The position numbers and the translations under genes were made by a program. A DNA stretch of 64,000 bases, from the NCBI GenBank assembly GCA_025093985.1, contig JACAAK010000011.1, forward strand, positions 868,001 through 932,000, written 5' to 3'. Numbering within the stretch: position 1 is the stretch's first letter; the number at the start of each line of letters is the position of its first letter. Of the stretch, positions 10,744 to 23,873 are shown in pieces. The notes below the pieces were generated by a model. The model did no database searches, was not told the origin of the DNA, and was given only the letters and a program-made list of their open reading frames with translations. Origin of the DNA: Calvatia gigantea. Lineage: Eukaryota > Basidiomycota > Agaricomycetes > Agaricales > Lycoperdaceae.

Positions 10744-12849
10744 ATGAGCCGCAGGCCACCCAGCTCATCAAACGACCCATGGGCTGATGACCCGGTTCCA
10801 CCGCAATCGTCCCCCGACCCGATTGCTCGTATTCCAGGTGTGGGCTCCCAGCAGCCACAACCCCGCTACCAAACCTGCACCTTGACCCAGGCCTCCTCTG
10901 GGGAGGGCACGCGCCAACGATACGCCGCCATCCCGATCACGGCACGGCCACCATCATCAACCTCCTCGAGTGGGACCGCCCGACCTCGGTCCCGTGCTCC
11001 CTCTCGTGCCACTTCCCCCTCTCCTGCGCCAATGGAGATGGCGGACTCTTTCGACAATGACGAGGACGAGGTAGTGGCCCCTGGGGCTGCTGCTTCTGCG
11101 ATCGCCACCGATCCCCCTGGGAGCTCCGCTGGCAGAGATATGTCAGTGGAGTCGTTCGGCGATCTGGAGTATGCTCCATCCATAGCGGCATTGGCAGGTG
11201 ACGAAGAACACCTCGCTGTGGACATCTAGGGCGCAGCCGAATCCCTGCACAACCTGGCCTCCTGGTTCAGGTCCGTGCATGCTATGCTGCTCAGCGCGGA
11301 GTCTACCACAGTGGTACTGGGCGCCGCCTTGGCGTTTGTCCAGTCCCTGTCTAACAATGGCTGGTTGGATCGCTCTCCAACTGGTCAGTCTAATCCGAGT
11401 TGGCTCAGGGGTCACGCTGTGGCCAACATTGCCTCTCGCTACGCTCGTCCCCTGCCTGACAGGAGAGCTACTCCCCCGCCTCGGCCATCTGGCTTGGGTG
11501 ATGTTGATGCTGATATAGGAGGCTCCACGCCTAGATCCGGCAGATCGAAGCCGGTCAGAGCTCCCGCACCACCACCTCCGTTTCAGCCCATCCGTCCTGC
11601 TCGCCGCGAGCGGGATCTTGTTGAGTTGATCCGAAAGAACGCAGAGGCAAAGCGCCTTGCTCTGCAGCAGCAACGGAGGAGTGCGCCGGTCCAACCTGGT
11701 CCGGTGCGCCCTCTTAACATCACCAAGAAGAAGAAGGCAGTGCCATCCTCGTACGCGCGGACACTATCTTCCTCTGGCAAGGGCAAGTCTGCCCAGATCC
11801 CTGTGGTCATGGCTGTGCACGTTGCACAGTCATTCCCAGAGCTTGAGCCTAAACGAGTCGTAGCTATGGCTCGTGAGGCTGAACCCTCGGCGCAAGGCAA
11901 GTCCAAGCGCCCCGACAATGTCACAGCTGGTCCCAACCGTCGGCAACTCCTCATGACTGTGGTCGCTGTGCCGGAAGGTGCCCCCCGCCCTCAGACTAAC
12001 CACTTTGTTGAAGTTATCAACAGAGGCCTTGTCCAAACTCGTGTCCGCTGCAGGATCGAGTCAGTTCGCTCGAGCACGGCCAATTCTTGGTTGTTGCTCA
12101 CTAACTTCGCCCCCACCCCGAAGGATGTCGCCATCATAGATGAGTGGGCTCATAAGGCGGTTGCTGAGGGTGTTAAGCTCCAGCTCCGTGTCCCCGACTC
12201 CACGTCCTACATCAGGATCGTGGATATCCCTTTTATCGACGAACTTGGCCGCAAGGCCATGACTGTCGAACGCCTCCTGGGCCATCTGTCGAAGTCTCCG
12301 CATCGTGAGGACTTCGCCATGCTGTCTCACACCCCACGCATCTCGCGCAACTCCGCCAGCTCTGACACTTGCACAGCTTGGCTCGACTTAGCCGACTCGA
12401 AGACCGGCACCCGGATAAAGTGCCTCGTGGGGCGCACTGTCCAGATTGGAACGCACTCCTGCCGCGTGCAGCAGGCTTCCGCCCATACCGGGGTCCCCTG
12501 GTGTCAGCGCTGCTGGTACTGGGGCCACCCCACTGCTATCTGTCGATCCTGGTCAAACAGGTGCCCTATCTGCACTGGGCCTCACACTTCTGAGAACCAC
12601 CGTGCTGTTGCCGGCTGTTGTCATCCAAAGGATCTCAACAAGGCCACCCCTGAGGGACAACCGTGTCCCCACAAGTTCAAGTGTCTTAACTGCGGTGGAG
12701 AACACCGCGCCGACTCCCATTTGTGCCAACTTTGGCGCCACCGGTATGAGGCTGAGTGGATCAAAGAGCACTACAGAAAGGTGAGTGAACGCCATCTCTC
12801 TAGGATGGCGTCACGATCCGCTGATAACACTTCAGCATCCATGCAATGA
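10744..12849 (+). pseudogene. LINE L-d ORF1, one in-frame stop
   Basis: 2,106-nt frame equal in length to intact ORF1. A TAG at codon 162 (11227-11229) replaces CAA; the rest is open and keeps the zinc knuckles (CQRCWYWGH, CPIC, CLNCGGEH). The stop is the same as in L-c. The frame ends in the ATGA overlap with ORF2 at 12846-12849. Confidence 0.9.
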
Positions 12850-15800
12850 ACCCCGAGCCTGACGAGTTGAGGCGTTTCGTGAAGGGTAGATTACGTATAT
12901 TGTCATTTAACGTAGCAAAGAATTACACGTTATTGGATGCATTGCTAGAGTCTGAGAAAGACAACTTCGACATCATTTTCATCCAGGAGCCGCCCTGGCG
13001 AACGATTAGATCCACCCCCTCGATGCTCGACGCCGAAGGTGAGCCTGTCATCAGAGCACCTAAGCACCCTGAGTGGTTGTATATGGTGAGGCCGGCCTCC
13101 ACTGCGGAGGAGCGAGATCGACCGCGTGTCATGGCTTTTGTCCACACACGGATCAAGAGACTGAGGCCCTCGCTTAGGCAGGACCTCGTTGATCACCGGG
13201 ATGTGATGGTTCTCACCATCTTCAATCATGGCTGCGAACGCCATTTCATGAATGTCTATTCTGATGATGAGCACACTGCGATCAAGCTTCTCTACCCCAG
13301 ATGCACTACATGGGGGGCGATTTCAATTGCCATTCGCGTGAGTGGGACGATGGCATCCCGCATCACCGCCGACCCGCCCAGCAGCTCCTTGAAGCTGCCG
13401 ACGACCTCGGCCTTGGAATCTGGTTGCCAGATTCCAGGGCTCCTACCCATTTACCTCGAGATCCGACCAAGCGCCAATCGGTGATTGATCTGATCTTTAT
13501 CTCCGATCTCAGATGGCGCATCACACGTCCCCAGATCAGAGAAGGGGTGTATGGTCTTCGGGACCATCCCCTTACCTCAGCGCGGGATGTTAATGTCCTG
13601 GCATCGGCTATTGGGTCGGTGTTCTCTGCAGCATGGCATCACCACACTGTGGAGGTGCACATTTCCGCAAAGTCTCAACCCTGGTGGGATGAGGATTGCA
13701 GGGTCACCCTTCAGGCCCACAGGGAGTCTTCGGACCCTGCGGACTGGAAGGCATTCCGACGCGTTGTGGCGTCTAAGAAGCGCAAGTTCTTTGATGATAA
13801 GATCGAGGAAATTGCTGAGACCAACAAACGCCCTTGGGACCTTATGGAATGGGTCAAGGCGTGCAAGTTGCCTGCATGTGAGGCTATCTCCTATCAGGGG
13901 GAGCCTTGTCACACTATGGACTCCCTATGGGAGGCCCTTCACAGTACCTACAACTCCGCTTCCGGGCGGGAGTGTGATACCTCCGTTATTGATCCGCTCC
14001 CTACGCTACCGCAGTGGGAATGGGTGGACTTCTCAGCCAAGGAACTGGTGGACGCTCTGTCTGCCTGCTCTAAGGTTTTAGCGCCGGGCCCTGACCACAT
14101 TACGTGGAGGATGCTCAAACAGATCGTGCTTGGGGATGCCCTGCCGGTCTTCGTATGTCTAGCTAGCACCTGTATTCGTCTAGGTTGTTGGCCGGAGTAT
14201 TTTAAAGAATCTATGTCGGTTATTATCCCTAAGCCAGGTAAACCTGCATACTCTACACCCAAGGCCTTTAGGCCTATAGTTCTTCTCAACACGCTGGGTA
14301 AGCTGTTTGAGAAAATGATCGCGACTAGGCTCCAGTTTGACTCTGTCAAATTTGGGGTCTTTCACCCTAATCAGCTCGGAGGTGTGATCCAACGATTCAC
14401 TGAGGATGCTGGCCTTATGCTGACCCACATCATAAGAGCGGGTTGGGCTAAGGGCCTCAAGACTAGCGTTGTGGCTTTTGACATAGCGCAGTTTTTTCCA
14501 TCATTGCACCATGATATGCTGGTGGCAATACTACACAAGCAAGGATTCGCCCCTGAGTTGGTCGAGTTCTTTGCGCACTATTTGGTAGGACGGAAGACCC
14601 AGTATTGCTGGGACTCTTTCAAGTCCGAGCCATTTCCATCGGATGTGGGGGTGGGGCAGGGATCTGCCCTCTCCCGTCCTGTCGGCCTTATACATAGCTC
14701 CGCTAATGTGGCTTTTTGACAGGGAGGCGTCACGTCTAGGGACGACTCTTCTGTCATATGTCGATGATGGCACCATCATTGCCCAGTCGAAAGACTGGGG
14801 ATCTAACCTTGTGGCTCTTAGGGAGGCATATGGTATTATATTCAGGCTCTTTGAGCGCTTCGCCTTGGTACTTGAACACGACAAGTCTGAGGTTTTTCAC
14901 TTCTCCCATAAACACGGGGATGATAATCCACCAATTGACCTGGGCTTTGCCCCGTTTACTGGTGATACGCCACTTCGGCCCAAGCCTTACTGGAGGTATT
15001 TGGGCTTCTACTTCAACTGTGCCCTTACTTTTAAGGAGCATGTTCATTACTACTCTACTAAAGCACTTTCTACAGTGAAAGCCATGAAGATGCTTGGTAA
15101 TTCTACGAGGGGCTTGCGGCCTATGCAGAAGCGCCTCCTCTATCGGTCGTGTGTTGTCCCTATTGCGACATACGGCTTTAAACTCTGGTTCTTCAAGGGA
15201 TCTCGCTGTAAGGCGGCCCTTAAGAGCCTGAACGTCATGCAAAGACGGGCGGCCCTGTGGATTACAGGTGCTTTCCGGACTGCTCCTACTGGGGCCGCGG
15301 AGTCATTCGCGGGTCTCATACCCATCCAGCTTCACATACAGAAGCTTGCTGTCAGGTCAGACTATAGGATTAAGACCCTGTCACCTAACCATCCCCTCAG
15401 GGCCCTTATGAGCCCTGAATATTCTGGGTCTGCTAAGCTGCACACTTGCTCTATCGGTCTTATGTCTCCTGCGGTTCGCAAGAAGACTAAGGGCTCCTTA
15501 ATCCAGGCTGATGCCAACCTGGTAAACCTCGTCGAGGAGTTTGAGCCTATGGCTTCAATTAATTGGCCTGGACACCACCTGATGGACTGCCACCCTGACC
15601 AGATGTCGTTCATGGAGGTGAAACTCAATGCGGAGGGTAACACCGACCCCGAGCATATGTATGCTCTCAATGCGCGCCTTAGGGAGTGCAGAGAGGACCT
15701 CGGGATTGTTTACATGGCGACGGACGCAAGTCTGCCGCTCCATGGCAAGTTCCAGGCAGTTTCATCTGCCCATGTCTATCGCCAACAGGAGTGTCTCTGG

Positions 15801-16586
15801 GAGATCACTCGTGTGGCAGGCCGAGTTACAGCACCTGATGCTGAGCTCATGGCCATTGCACTTGGCATTCACTTTGCGCTTAAGCAGGGTGACGTCAGGC
15901 TCATACATGTATTCACTGACTCTATTGCATCAGCGAAGCTCGCAGTTGATCCGTCTACACATTCTGGGCAGATGCTGTCCCAAGGGGTGTGTGTGGCGCT
16001 GAAACAATGGCTCTCTGGGGATCCCCGGAGGGGCATTGAATTTCTCGCTGTCCCTTCTTCTGAGAAGTGGGAGTTTCACCATGCTGTTCACCGGCATGTC
16101 ACCTCGTTCCCTCAGGTTGCTTATGGCCTGAGGCTGTTTACTTCTATTGCCCGCCTGCGCAAAGAGGCGGTTGATGATGTCTTGGAGTCATGGCGCCAGC
16201 TGTACTCTACCTCTTCTTATAAGGGGCGTAGTAATATGGATCTCGCCTCTGGGGCGGACCCATCTGTTCTGGGGAAGCCAACCTACCTTTCTGGTGGGCC
16301 CTGGCTCCCTCATGTTAGCGGCTCTAACTTGCTCTGCGCGAGGGCCATGTGTGCCGTTACCGGTCATGCTCCAATTGGGTCGTACCGAGTATGATTCTTT
16401 CCTACTGAAAGTGTTAGCTGCTTGTGTGGCACCGCTCTTGAGGGGCGCTATCACATCTTTGTCAGGTGTCCCAAACACAAAAGAGAGCTTGACAGACCTC
16501 CTCAGACCATTCGTGAGCTGATAGACTTCCTGAATGCAAACCCTGGGGCCTTTGCGTTCAGACCAAATGATGCTGGGATCGGCTGA
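12846..16586 (+). pseudogene. LINE L-d ORF2, broken by deletions and a stop
   Basis: Endonuclease, RT and RNase H regions are recognisable but damaged. About 19 nt are missing near 13293, which shifts the frame. A 141-bp in-frame deletion near 13535 removes the endonuclease SDHH motif. Two bases are lost near 14672 in a CTCT run just after the GVGQGSALS motif. CGA has become TGA at 16392-16394. The YVDD box survives at ~14758-14769. The protein would be inactive. Confidence 0.9.
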
Positions 16587-17339
16587 GCTGGCGCGCGTGG
16601 GGGGTCCCTGCGGTGTCGCTGGTCTTCTGGCCTACTAGGTGGAGAAGTCGCAAGGCAACAGGGGTTGGGTCCCTGGGGGGTGCTTCTGGCCTTGGCTAGT
16701 GGTGCTCCTTTCCTGGGCCTGGTTGGGGGCTTCGTGGGGGGCGGAGGCATAAAATAACGGGGGTGGGGTCCCCGGGTGGCGGTGCGGGTTTGTCCTGCTA
16801 AGCTGCTTTCTTGGGCACCGTCTAGGCGGCGCTTTGAGTTGCTGCCCTGCCTGCTGTGTTGTCCTGGATCAGGACTGGGCTGATACCCTTTCACTTGGGA
16901 AGTTGGGGGTAAGGTGGCTCCAAGCGGGGGCTCCTTGCGCTGGCTCTCCTGACTACACCTGTCCCCCTGAGGGCACTCGGCCGCCACCGCCGCTAGGTCC
17001 GCCTCTTGAGGGATGATCAGGGCACCGCCGCCTTGCGGCGGTGCGTCACTGGGTGTACACCACAAGACCTGGGCAACTGGGTCTTCTTCAGTGTGATGGG
17101 CATTTCGGGCGACCGGAGGATTTAGCGAGTAAGGGGGGTCTGGTTTGGTCTGGGTGGGCATTGCGCCTGGCTTGGGTTGGGTTGGGCTCCTTCTGAACAG
17201 TAGATTACTCTTAACTCATCGGACTTTGTAGTTGGGGCTTTGTACTTAGCTACGTGCAGACTGCAATCGGGCACCGCGTTATAAATTGGCGCAAGCCATG
17301 ATTTAAAAAAAATAAAAAATAAAAAAATAATGAGGCGAA

Positions 17340-17932
17340 GGGAGGCAGGACGGAAGGTGGGAGCAAAGACTTCAGTGTAGTCATAGCCAGGGCGCTGAGA
17401 ATAGCCCTTTGCAACAAGACGGGCCTTGTAGCACTCCACAGAGCCATCTGGATTGCGCTTGACCTTGAAGACCCAGCCAGAGTTGATCACCTTCTTCCCA
17501 GAAGGCAGCTCGACAATCTCCCAGGTCCTGTTGGACTCCAGAGCAAAGATCTCATCATCACAGGCAGTAGACCAGTCTTGGGCATCAGGGCACTTCATGG
17601 CAGCCTTGTAGGTGCGAGGGTCAGGTCCAGAGACACTTCCAGCAAACTCCACATCCTCAAAGGCATACTCTGCAGCATCAGAGTTGTCCTCAGGCTGTAC
17701 CTCCAAAGCAGGGAGAGGTTTGACCTTCCACCACTCACTAGGAGGTTTCCTAGCTCGGCTACTGCGTCTGGGACAGTTAGGAGGGACTGGAGTGTGAGGA
17801 GGAGCTGGTGGAGTTGAAGGTAGATCAGGAGAAGGAGTATGGAAGGGAGTGTCATTCTTTGGCAGATGAGTAGAGCTAGCTGGCGGAGTTGTAGGAGCCG
17901 TAGAGACATCAGGAGGAGGTGGATCAGGTTCT
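17340..17932 (-). pseudogene. Copia A pol: integrase-RT linker and RT N-terminus
   Basis: The minus-strand translation gives the conserved Copia segment ending in KGYSQRPGYDYTEVFAP and upstream a Pro/Ser-rich linker with an RKPPSEWW motif, homologous to the same segment in copia B (25131-25620). The left end joins L-d, the right end L-e. About 40-50 residues of linker are missing relative to copia B at the L-e junction. Confidence 0.85.
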
Positions 17933-18923
17933 AACTGTGCGAGGGCCGTGCGTGCCGTTACTGGTCATGCTCCGATTGGGTCGTACCGTGTACGATTCTT
18001 TCCGAACGAAAGCGTTGGCTGCTCGTGTGGCGCCGCTCTCGAGGGGCGCTATCACATTTTCGTCAGGTGTCCCAACCATAAGAGGGAGCTTGACAGACCT
18101 CCTCAGACCATTCGTGAGCTGATTGACTTCCTGAACGCGAACCCTGGTGCTTTCGCGTTCAGACCAGATGATGCTGGGATCGGCTGAGCTGGTGCGCATG
18201 GGGGGTCCCTGCGGTGTCACTGGTCTTCTGACCTACTAGGCGGGGAAGTCGTAAGGCAACAGGGGTTGGGTCCCTGGGGGGTGCTTCTGGCCTTGGCTAG
18301 TGGTGCTCCTTTCCTGGGCCTGGCTGGGGGCTTCGCGGGGGGCGGAGGCGTAAAGTAACGGGGGTGGGGTCCCCGGGTGGCGGTGCGGGTTCGTCCTGCT
18401 AGGCCGCTTTCTTGGGCGCCGTCTAGGCGGCGCTTCGAGTTGCTACCCTGCCTACTGTGTTGTTCTGGGTCAGGACTGGGCTGATACCCTCTCACTTGGG
18501 AAGTTGGGGGTAAGGTGGCTCCAAGCGGGGGCTCCTTGCGCTGGCTCTCCTGATTACACCTGTTCCCCTGAGGGCACTCGGCCGCCGCTGCTGCTGGGTC
18601 CGCCTCTTGAGGGATGATCAGGGCACCGCCGCAAAGCGGCGGTGCGTCACTGGGTGTACACCACAAGACCTGGGCAACTGGGTCTTCCTCAGTGTGATGG
18701 GCATTTCGGGCGACCGGGGGATTTGGCAAGTAAGGGGGGTCTGGTTTGGTCTGGGTGGGCATTGTGCCCGGCTTGGGTTGGGTTGGGCTCCTTCTGAACA
18801 GTAGATTACTCTTAACTCATCGGACTTTGTAGCTGGGGCTTTGTACTTAGCTACACGCGGACTGCGATCGGGCACCGCGTTATAAATTGGCGCAAGCCAT
18901 GATTTAAAAAAAAAAAAAAAAAA
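17933..18923 (+). mobile_element. LINE copy L-e, 5'-truncated
   Basis: It contains the last ~79 ORF2 codons (ending 18187), the 3'UTR and A at 18906-18923. The 3'UTR hairpin at 18628-18650 has loop AAA. It lies in copia A, but I find no TSD: left flank ...GGTTCTAAC, right flank GTACCTCTC. It is nearly identical to the 3' end of L-p (56370-57353). Confidence 0.88.
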
Positions 18924-19589
18924 GTACCTCTCATCAAAGTCAGCTCTCTCACAGATCCTGGTGGCCTTGGTAGTGGGATTGTAGAACTTCCAGCCCTTGT
19001 AGCCAGCAGGATAGCCAATGAAGACACACTTTTCAAAGTGAGGAGCAAGAGAGTGGCATTTGTCACGCTGGACATGGACATAGGCAGTACACCCCCACAC
19101 CCTGAGATGAGAGACGTCAGGTTTGCAACTGTAGAAGGCCTCAAAGGGTATAGAGTGAGGGAGAGTAGATGTAGGGAGGCGATTCCAGACATGAACCATA
19201 GAAGCAAGACATTCACCCCAGAAAGACAGAGGAAGCCTAGATTCAGAGAGCATAGCAGTGATGTGCTCACCCATAGTCCGGTTGGCCCGTTCAGCAAGAC
19301 CGTTCTGCTGAGGCCAATTGCGTGTAGAGTGGCGCCGTTCAATGCCACAGCGCCTAGTAAACTCCAAAAAGGCATTAGACATGTACTCTCCACCCTTGTC
19401 ATCCTGTAGTGCACATATCTTCACCCCCAGTTGGTTCTCAGCCCAGGCCTTATAAGTCATAAAGGCATCAAATGCTCCAGACTTGGACTTCAGCAGATAG
19501 ACAGCTCGAAAGCACATAGCGTCGTCGATGAAGGTGATCCAGTAGTGGTAGCCTTGTGCTGTAGCAGCTGGGAGTGGTCCATGAAGGTC
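18924..19589 (-). pseudogene. Copia A integrase core fragment
   Basis: Open minus-strand frame with integrase core motifs: DDKGGEYMS, QQNGLAERANRTMG and SFWGE, then VWGCTAYVHVQRD and FDERY. These include the second Asp and the Glu of the D-D-E triad; the first Asp lies at the right edge in a WITFIDD motif (~19520-19545). The right edge is cut by L-f, with loss of about 0.4 kb of the GAG-pre-integrase region compared with copia B. Confidence 0.88.
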
Positions 19590-19991
19590 TTTTTTTTTTT
19601 TTTTTTTTTTTAAATCATGGCTTGCGCCAATTTATAACGCGGTGCCCGATCGCAGTCTGTGTGTAGCTAAGTACAAAGCCCCAACTACAAGGTCCAATGA
19701 GTTAAGAGTAATCTACTGTTCAGAAGTGGCCCAACCCAACCCAAGCGCTAACCCAGACCAGACCAGACCACCCCTTACTTGCCAAATCCCCCGGTTCCCT
19801 GAAATGCCCATCACACTGAAGAAGACCCAGTTACCCAGGTCTTGTGGTGTACACCCAGTGACGCACCGCCGCTCTGCGGCGGTGCCCTGATCATCCCACA
19901 AGTGGCGAGCCCAGCGGCAGCGGCAGCCGAGCGCCCGAGAGGGGACAGGTGTAGTCAGGAGAGCCAGCGTAAGGAGCCCCCGCTTGGAGCC

Positions 19992-22900
19992 TGTAAAGAG
20001 GTGCGCGTGGGGGACGTTGAGACGGTCCTAACAGTGGTGGAAGGAAGTCTATTGGATTAATATTAAAGGAGGAAATCCACAATTACTGTGGACAACTGTA
20101 AGAGACTGGATAATGAAGTTACAATACTTTGCTCACCTGTGGACAACTGTAAGAGACTAAAGGCTCTCAAAGCGTCCACAGGAAGCTACAAGTCCACCTG
20201 TGTCATGTGACTCATCACCTGACTAAAACTCTGTCAGTGATTTTTTTTTTTTTTTTTTTTTAAATCATGGCTTGCGCCAATTTATAACGCGGTGCCCGAT
20301 CGCAGTCCGCGTGTAGCTAAGTACAAAGCCCCAACTACAAGGTCCGATGAGTTAAGAGTAATCTACTGTTCAGAAGCGGCCCAACCCAACCCAAGCGCTA
20401 ACTCAGACCCGACCAGACCACCCCTTACTTGCCAAATCCCCCGGTTGCCCGAAATGCCCATCACACTGAAGAAGACCCAGTCACCCAGGTCTTGTGGTGT
20501 ACACCCAGTGACGCACCGCCGCTGTGCGGCGGTGCCCTGATCATCCCACAAGCGGCGAGCCCAGCGGCAACGGCAGCCAAGCGCCCGAGAGGGGACAGAT
20601 GTAATCAGGAGAGCCAGTGCAAGGAGCCCCCGCTTGGAGCCACCTTACCCCCAACTTCCCAAGTGAAAGGGTATCAGCCCAGCCCTGATCCAGAGCAACA
20701 CAGCGGGCAGGGTAGCAACTCGAAGCGCCGCCTAGACGGTGCCCAAGAAAGCAGCTTAGCAGGACGAACCCGCACCGCCACCCGGGGACCCCACCCCCGT
20801 TATTTTATGCCTTCGCCCCCACGAAGCCCCTAACCAGGCCCAGGAAAGGAGCACCACTAGCCAAGGCCAGAAGCACCCCCCAGGGACCCAACCCCTGTTG
20901 CCTTGCGACTTCTCCACCTAGTAGGCCAGAAGACCAGTGACACCGCAGGGACCCCCCACGCGCGCCAGCTCAGCCGATCCCAGCATCATCTGGTCTGAAC
21001 GCGAAAGCACCAGGGTTCGCGTCCAGGAAGTCAATCAGCTCACGAATGGTCTGAGGAGGTCTGTCAAGCTCCCTCTTGTGGTTGGGACACCTGACGAAAA
21101 TGTGATAGCGCCCCTCGAGAGCGGCGCCACACGAACAGCCAACGCTTTCGTTCGGAAAGAATCGTACACGGTACGACCCAATCGGAGCATGACCAGTAAC
21201 GGCACGCACGGCCCTCGCACACAGCGAGTTAGAGCCGCTAACATGAGGAAGCCAGGGCCCACCAGAAAGGTAGGTCGGCTTCCCCGGAACAGATGGATCC
21301 GCCCCTGAGGCAAGGTCCATGTTACTACGCCCCTTGTACGAAGAGGTAGAGTACAGCTGACGCCATGACTCCAGAACATCATCGACCGCCTCTTTGCGCA
21401 GGCGGGCGATAGAAGTGAACGGCCTCAGACCATAAGCAACCTGAGGGAACGAGGTGACATGCCGGTGAACAGCATGGTGGAACTCCCACTTCTCGGAAGA
21501 AGGGACAGCGAGGAATTCAATGCCTCTCCGGGGATCCCCAGAGAGCCATCGTTTAAGCGCCACACACACCCCCTGGGACAGCATCTGCCCGGAGTGTGTA
21601 GACGGATCAATTACAAGCTTCGCTGACGCAATAGAGTCAGTGAATACCCGTATAAGCCTGACGTCATCCTGCTTAAGAGCAAAATGAATGCCAAGTGCAA
21701 TGGCCATGAGCTCAGCATCAGGTGCTGTAACTCGGCCTGCCACGCGAGTGATCTCCCGGAGGCACTCCCGCTGGCGGTAGACATGGGCAGACGAAACTGC
21801 CTGGAACTTGCCATGGAGCGGCAGACTTGCGTCCGTCGCCATATGGACAATCCCGAGGTCCTCCCTGCACTCCCTAAGGCGTGCGTTGAGAGCATACATG
21901 TGCTCGGGGTCAGTGTTACCCTCCGCATTGAGCTTCACCTCCATGAACGACACCTGCTCAGGGTGGCAGTCCATCAGGCGGTATCCAGGTCGATTAATTG
22001 AAGCCATAGGCTCAAATTCCTCGACGAGGTTCACCAGGCTGGCATCAGCCTGGATTAAGGAGCCCTTAGTCTTCTTGCGGACAGCAGGAGACATAAGGCC
22101 GATAGAGCGAGTATGCAATTTCGCAGACCCAGAGTATTCAGGGCTCATAAGGGCCCTGAGAGGGTGGTTGGGCGACAGGGTCTTAATCCTGTAGTCCGAC
22201 CTGACAGCAAGCTTCTGTATGTGAAGCTGGATAGGTATGAGACCCGCGAACGATTCCGCAGCCCCAGTGGGAGCAGTCCGGAAAGCGCCTGTAATCCACA
22301 GGGCCGCCCGTCTCTGCATGACGTCCAGACTCTTAAGGGCCGCCTTACAGCGAGAACCCTTGAAGAACCAGAGTTTGAAGCCATACGTCGCAATGGGAAC
22401 GACACACGACCGATAGAGGAGGCGCTTCTGCATAGGCCGCAAGCCCCTCGTAGAATTACCAAGCATCTTCATGGCTTTCACCGTAGAGAGTGCTTTAGTA
22501 GAGTAATAGCGAACGTGCTCCTTGAAGGTAAGGGCACGGTCGAAGTAAAAGCCCAAATACCTCCAATAAGGCTTGGGCCGGAGCGGCGTATCACCAGTGA
22601 ACGGGGCAAAGCCCAGGTCTATTGGTGGATTATCATCCCCATGCTTACGGGAGAAGTGAAAGACCTCGGACTTGTCATGTTCAAGTACCAAGGCGAAACG
22701 CTCAAAGAGCCTGAATATAATACCATACGCCTCCTTAAGAGCCGCAAGGTTAGATCCCCAATCTTTCGACTGGGCAATGATGGTGCCATCATCGACATAT
22801 GACAGAAGAGTCGTCCCAAGACGAGACGCCTCCCTATCGAAAAGCCACATTAGCGGAGCTATGTATAAGGCCGACAGGACGGGAGAGAGGGCAGATCCCT

Positions 22901-23834
22901 GCCCCACCCCCACATCCGATGGAAATGGCTCGGACTTAAAAGAGTCCCAGCAATACTGGGTCTTCCGTCCTACCAAGTAGTGCGCAAAGAATTCGACCAG
23001 CTCAGGGGCGAATCCTTGCTTGCGGAGTATTGCCACCAGCATATCATGGTGCAATGATGGAAAGAACTGCGCTATGTCGAAAGCCACAACGCTAGTCCTG
23101 AGGCCCTTGGCCCAACCCGCTCTTACGATGTGGGTCAGCATCAGGCCAGCATCTTCAGTGGATCGTTGGATCACACCTCCGAGCTGATTAGGGTGAAAGA
23201 CCCCAAATTTGACAGAGTCAAACTGGAGCCTAGTCGCGATCATTTTCTCAAACAGCTTACCCAGCGTGTTGAGAAGAACTATGGGCCTAAAGGCCTTGGG
23301 TGTAGAGTATGCAGGCTTACCCGGCTTAGGGATAATGACCGACATAGATTCTTTAAAGTACTCCGGCCAGCAACCTAGACGAATACAGGCGCTAGCTAGA
23401 CGTACGAAGACCGGCAGGGAATCCCCAAGCACGATCTGTTTGAGCATCCTCCACGTAACGTGGTCGGGGCCCGGCGCAGAGACCTTAGAGCAGGCGGACA
23501 ACGCGTCCACTAGCTCCTTGGCTGAAAAATCCACCCATTCCCGCCGCGTTAGCGTAGGGAGCGGATCAATAACGGGGGTATCACACTCACGCCCGGAAGC
23601 GGAGTTGTAGGTACCGTGAAGGGCCTCCCATAGGGAGTCCATAGTGTGACAAGGCTCCCCCCGGTAGGAGATAGCCTCGCACGCAGGCAACTTGCGCGCC
23701 TTGACCCATTCCATAAGGTCCCAAGGGCGCTTGTTGGTCTCAGCAATTTCTTCAATCTTCTCATCAAAGAATTTGCGACTCTGTCAGTGATAAGTCCCAA
23801 TCTATCTATAGGACTGATGAGACCACATCTAACA
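19992..23834 (-). repeat. Copia B 3' LTR, split by L-g
   Basis: Segments 19992-20240 and 23791-23834 make 293 bp. The LTR starts TGTTAGATGTGG at 23834 (minus strand) directly after polypurine tract GGGGGGTG (23835-23842) and ends at 19992 with CTCTTTACA. It contains two 22-nt direct repeats 51 bp apart and a near-palindrome around GTCACATGAC. Confidence 0.93.
20241..23777 (-). mobile_element. LINE copy L-g, 5'-truncated
   Basis: T tail at 20241-20261, 3'UTR, then ORF2 from its stop at 20970 upstream to 23776. TSD ACTCTGTCAGTGA lies at 20228-20240 and 23778-23790 in the copia B 3' LTR. The ORF2 part (~935 codons: linker after the endonuclease, RT with YVDD, RNase H, C-terminal knuckle) is fully open, but the endonuclease and ORF1 are absent, so the copy is dead on arrival. 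The 3'UTR hairpin at 20513 has loop ACA in element sense. Confidence 0.94.
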
Positions 23835-23873
23835 CACCCCCCTGATCTAAGCAGTCCATGGAGAGGGGAGTTA

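Larger units (their letters stand above)
10620..17325 (+). mobile_element. LINE copy L-d, full length but mutated
   Basis: It begins at the family 5' terminus (CACCTTCC) and ends in an interrupted A-tail (A8-T-A6-T-A7). The 14-bp TSD AATAATGAGGCGAA lies at 10606-10619 and 17326-17339, inside copia A RT. At 6,706 bp it is ~160 bp shorter than L-q because of internal deletions in ORF2. The 3'UTR hairpin at 17024-17046 has loop CTT. Confidence 0.95.
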
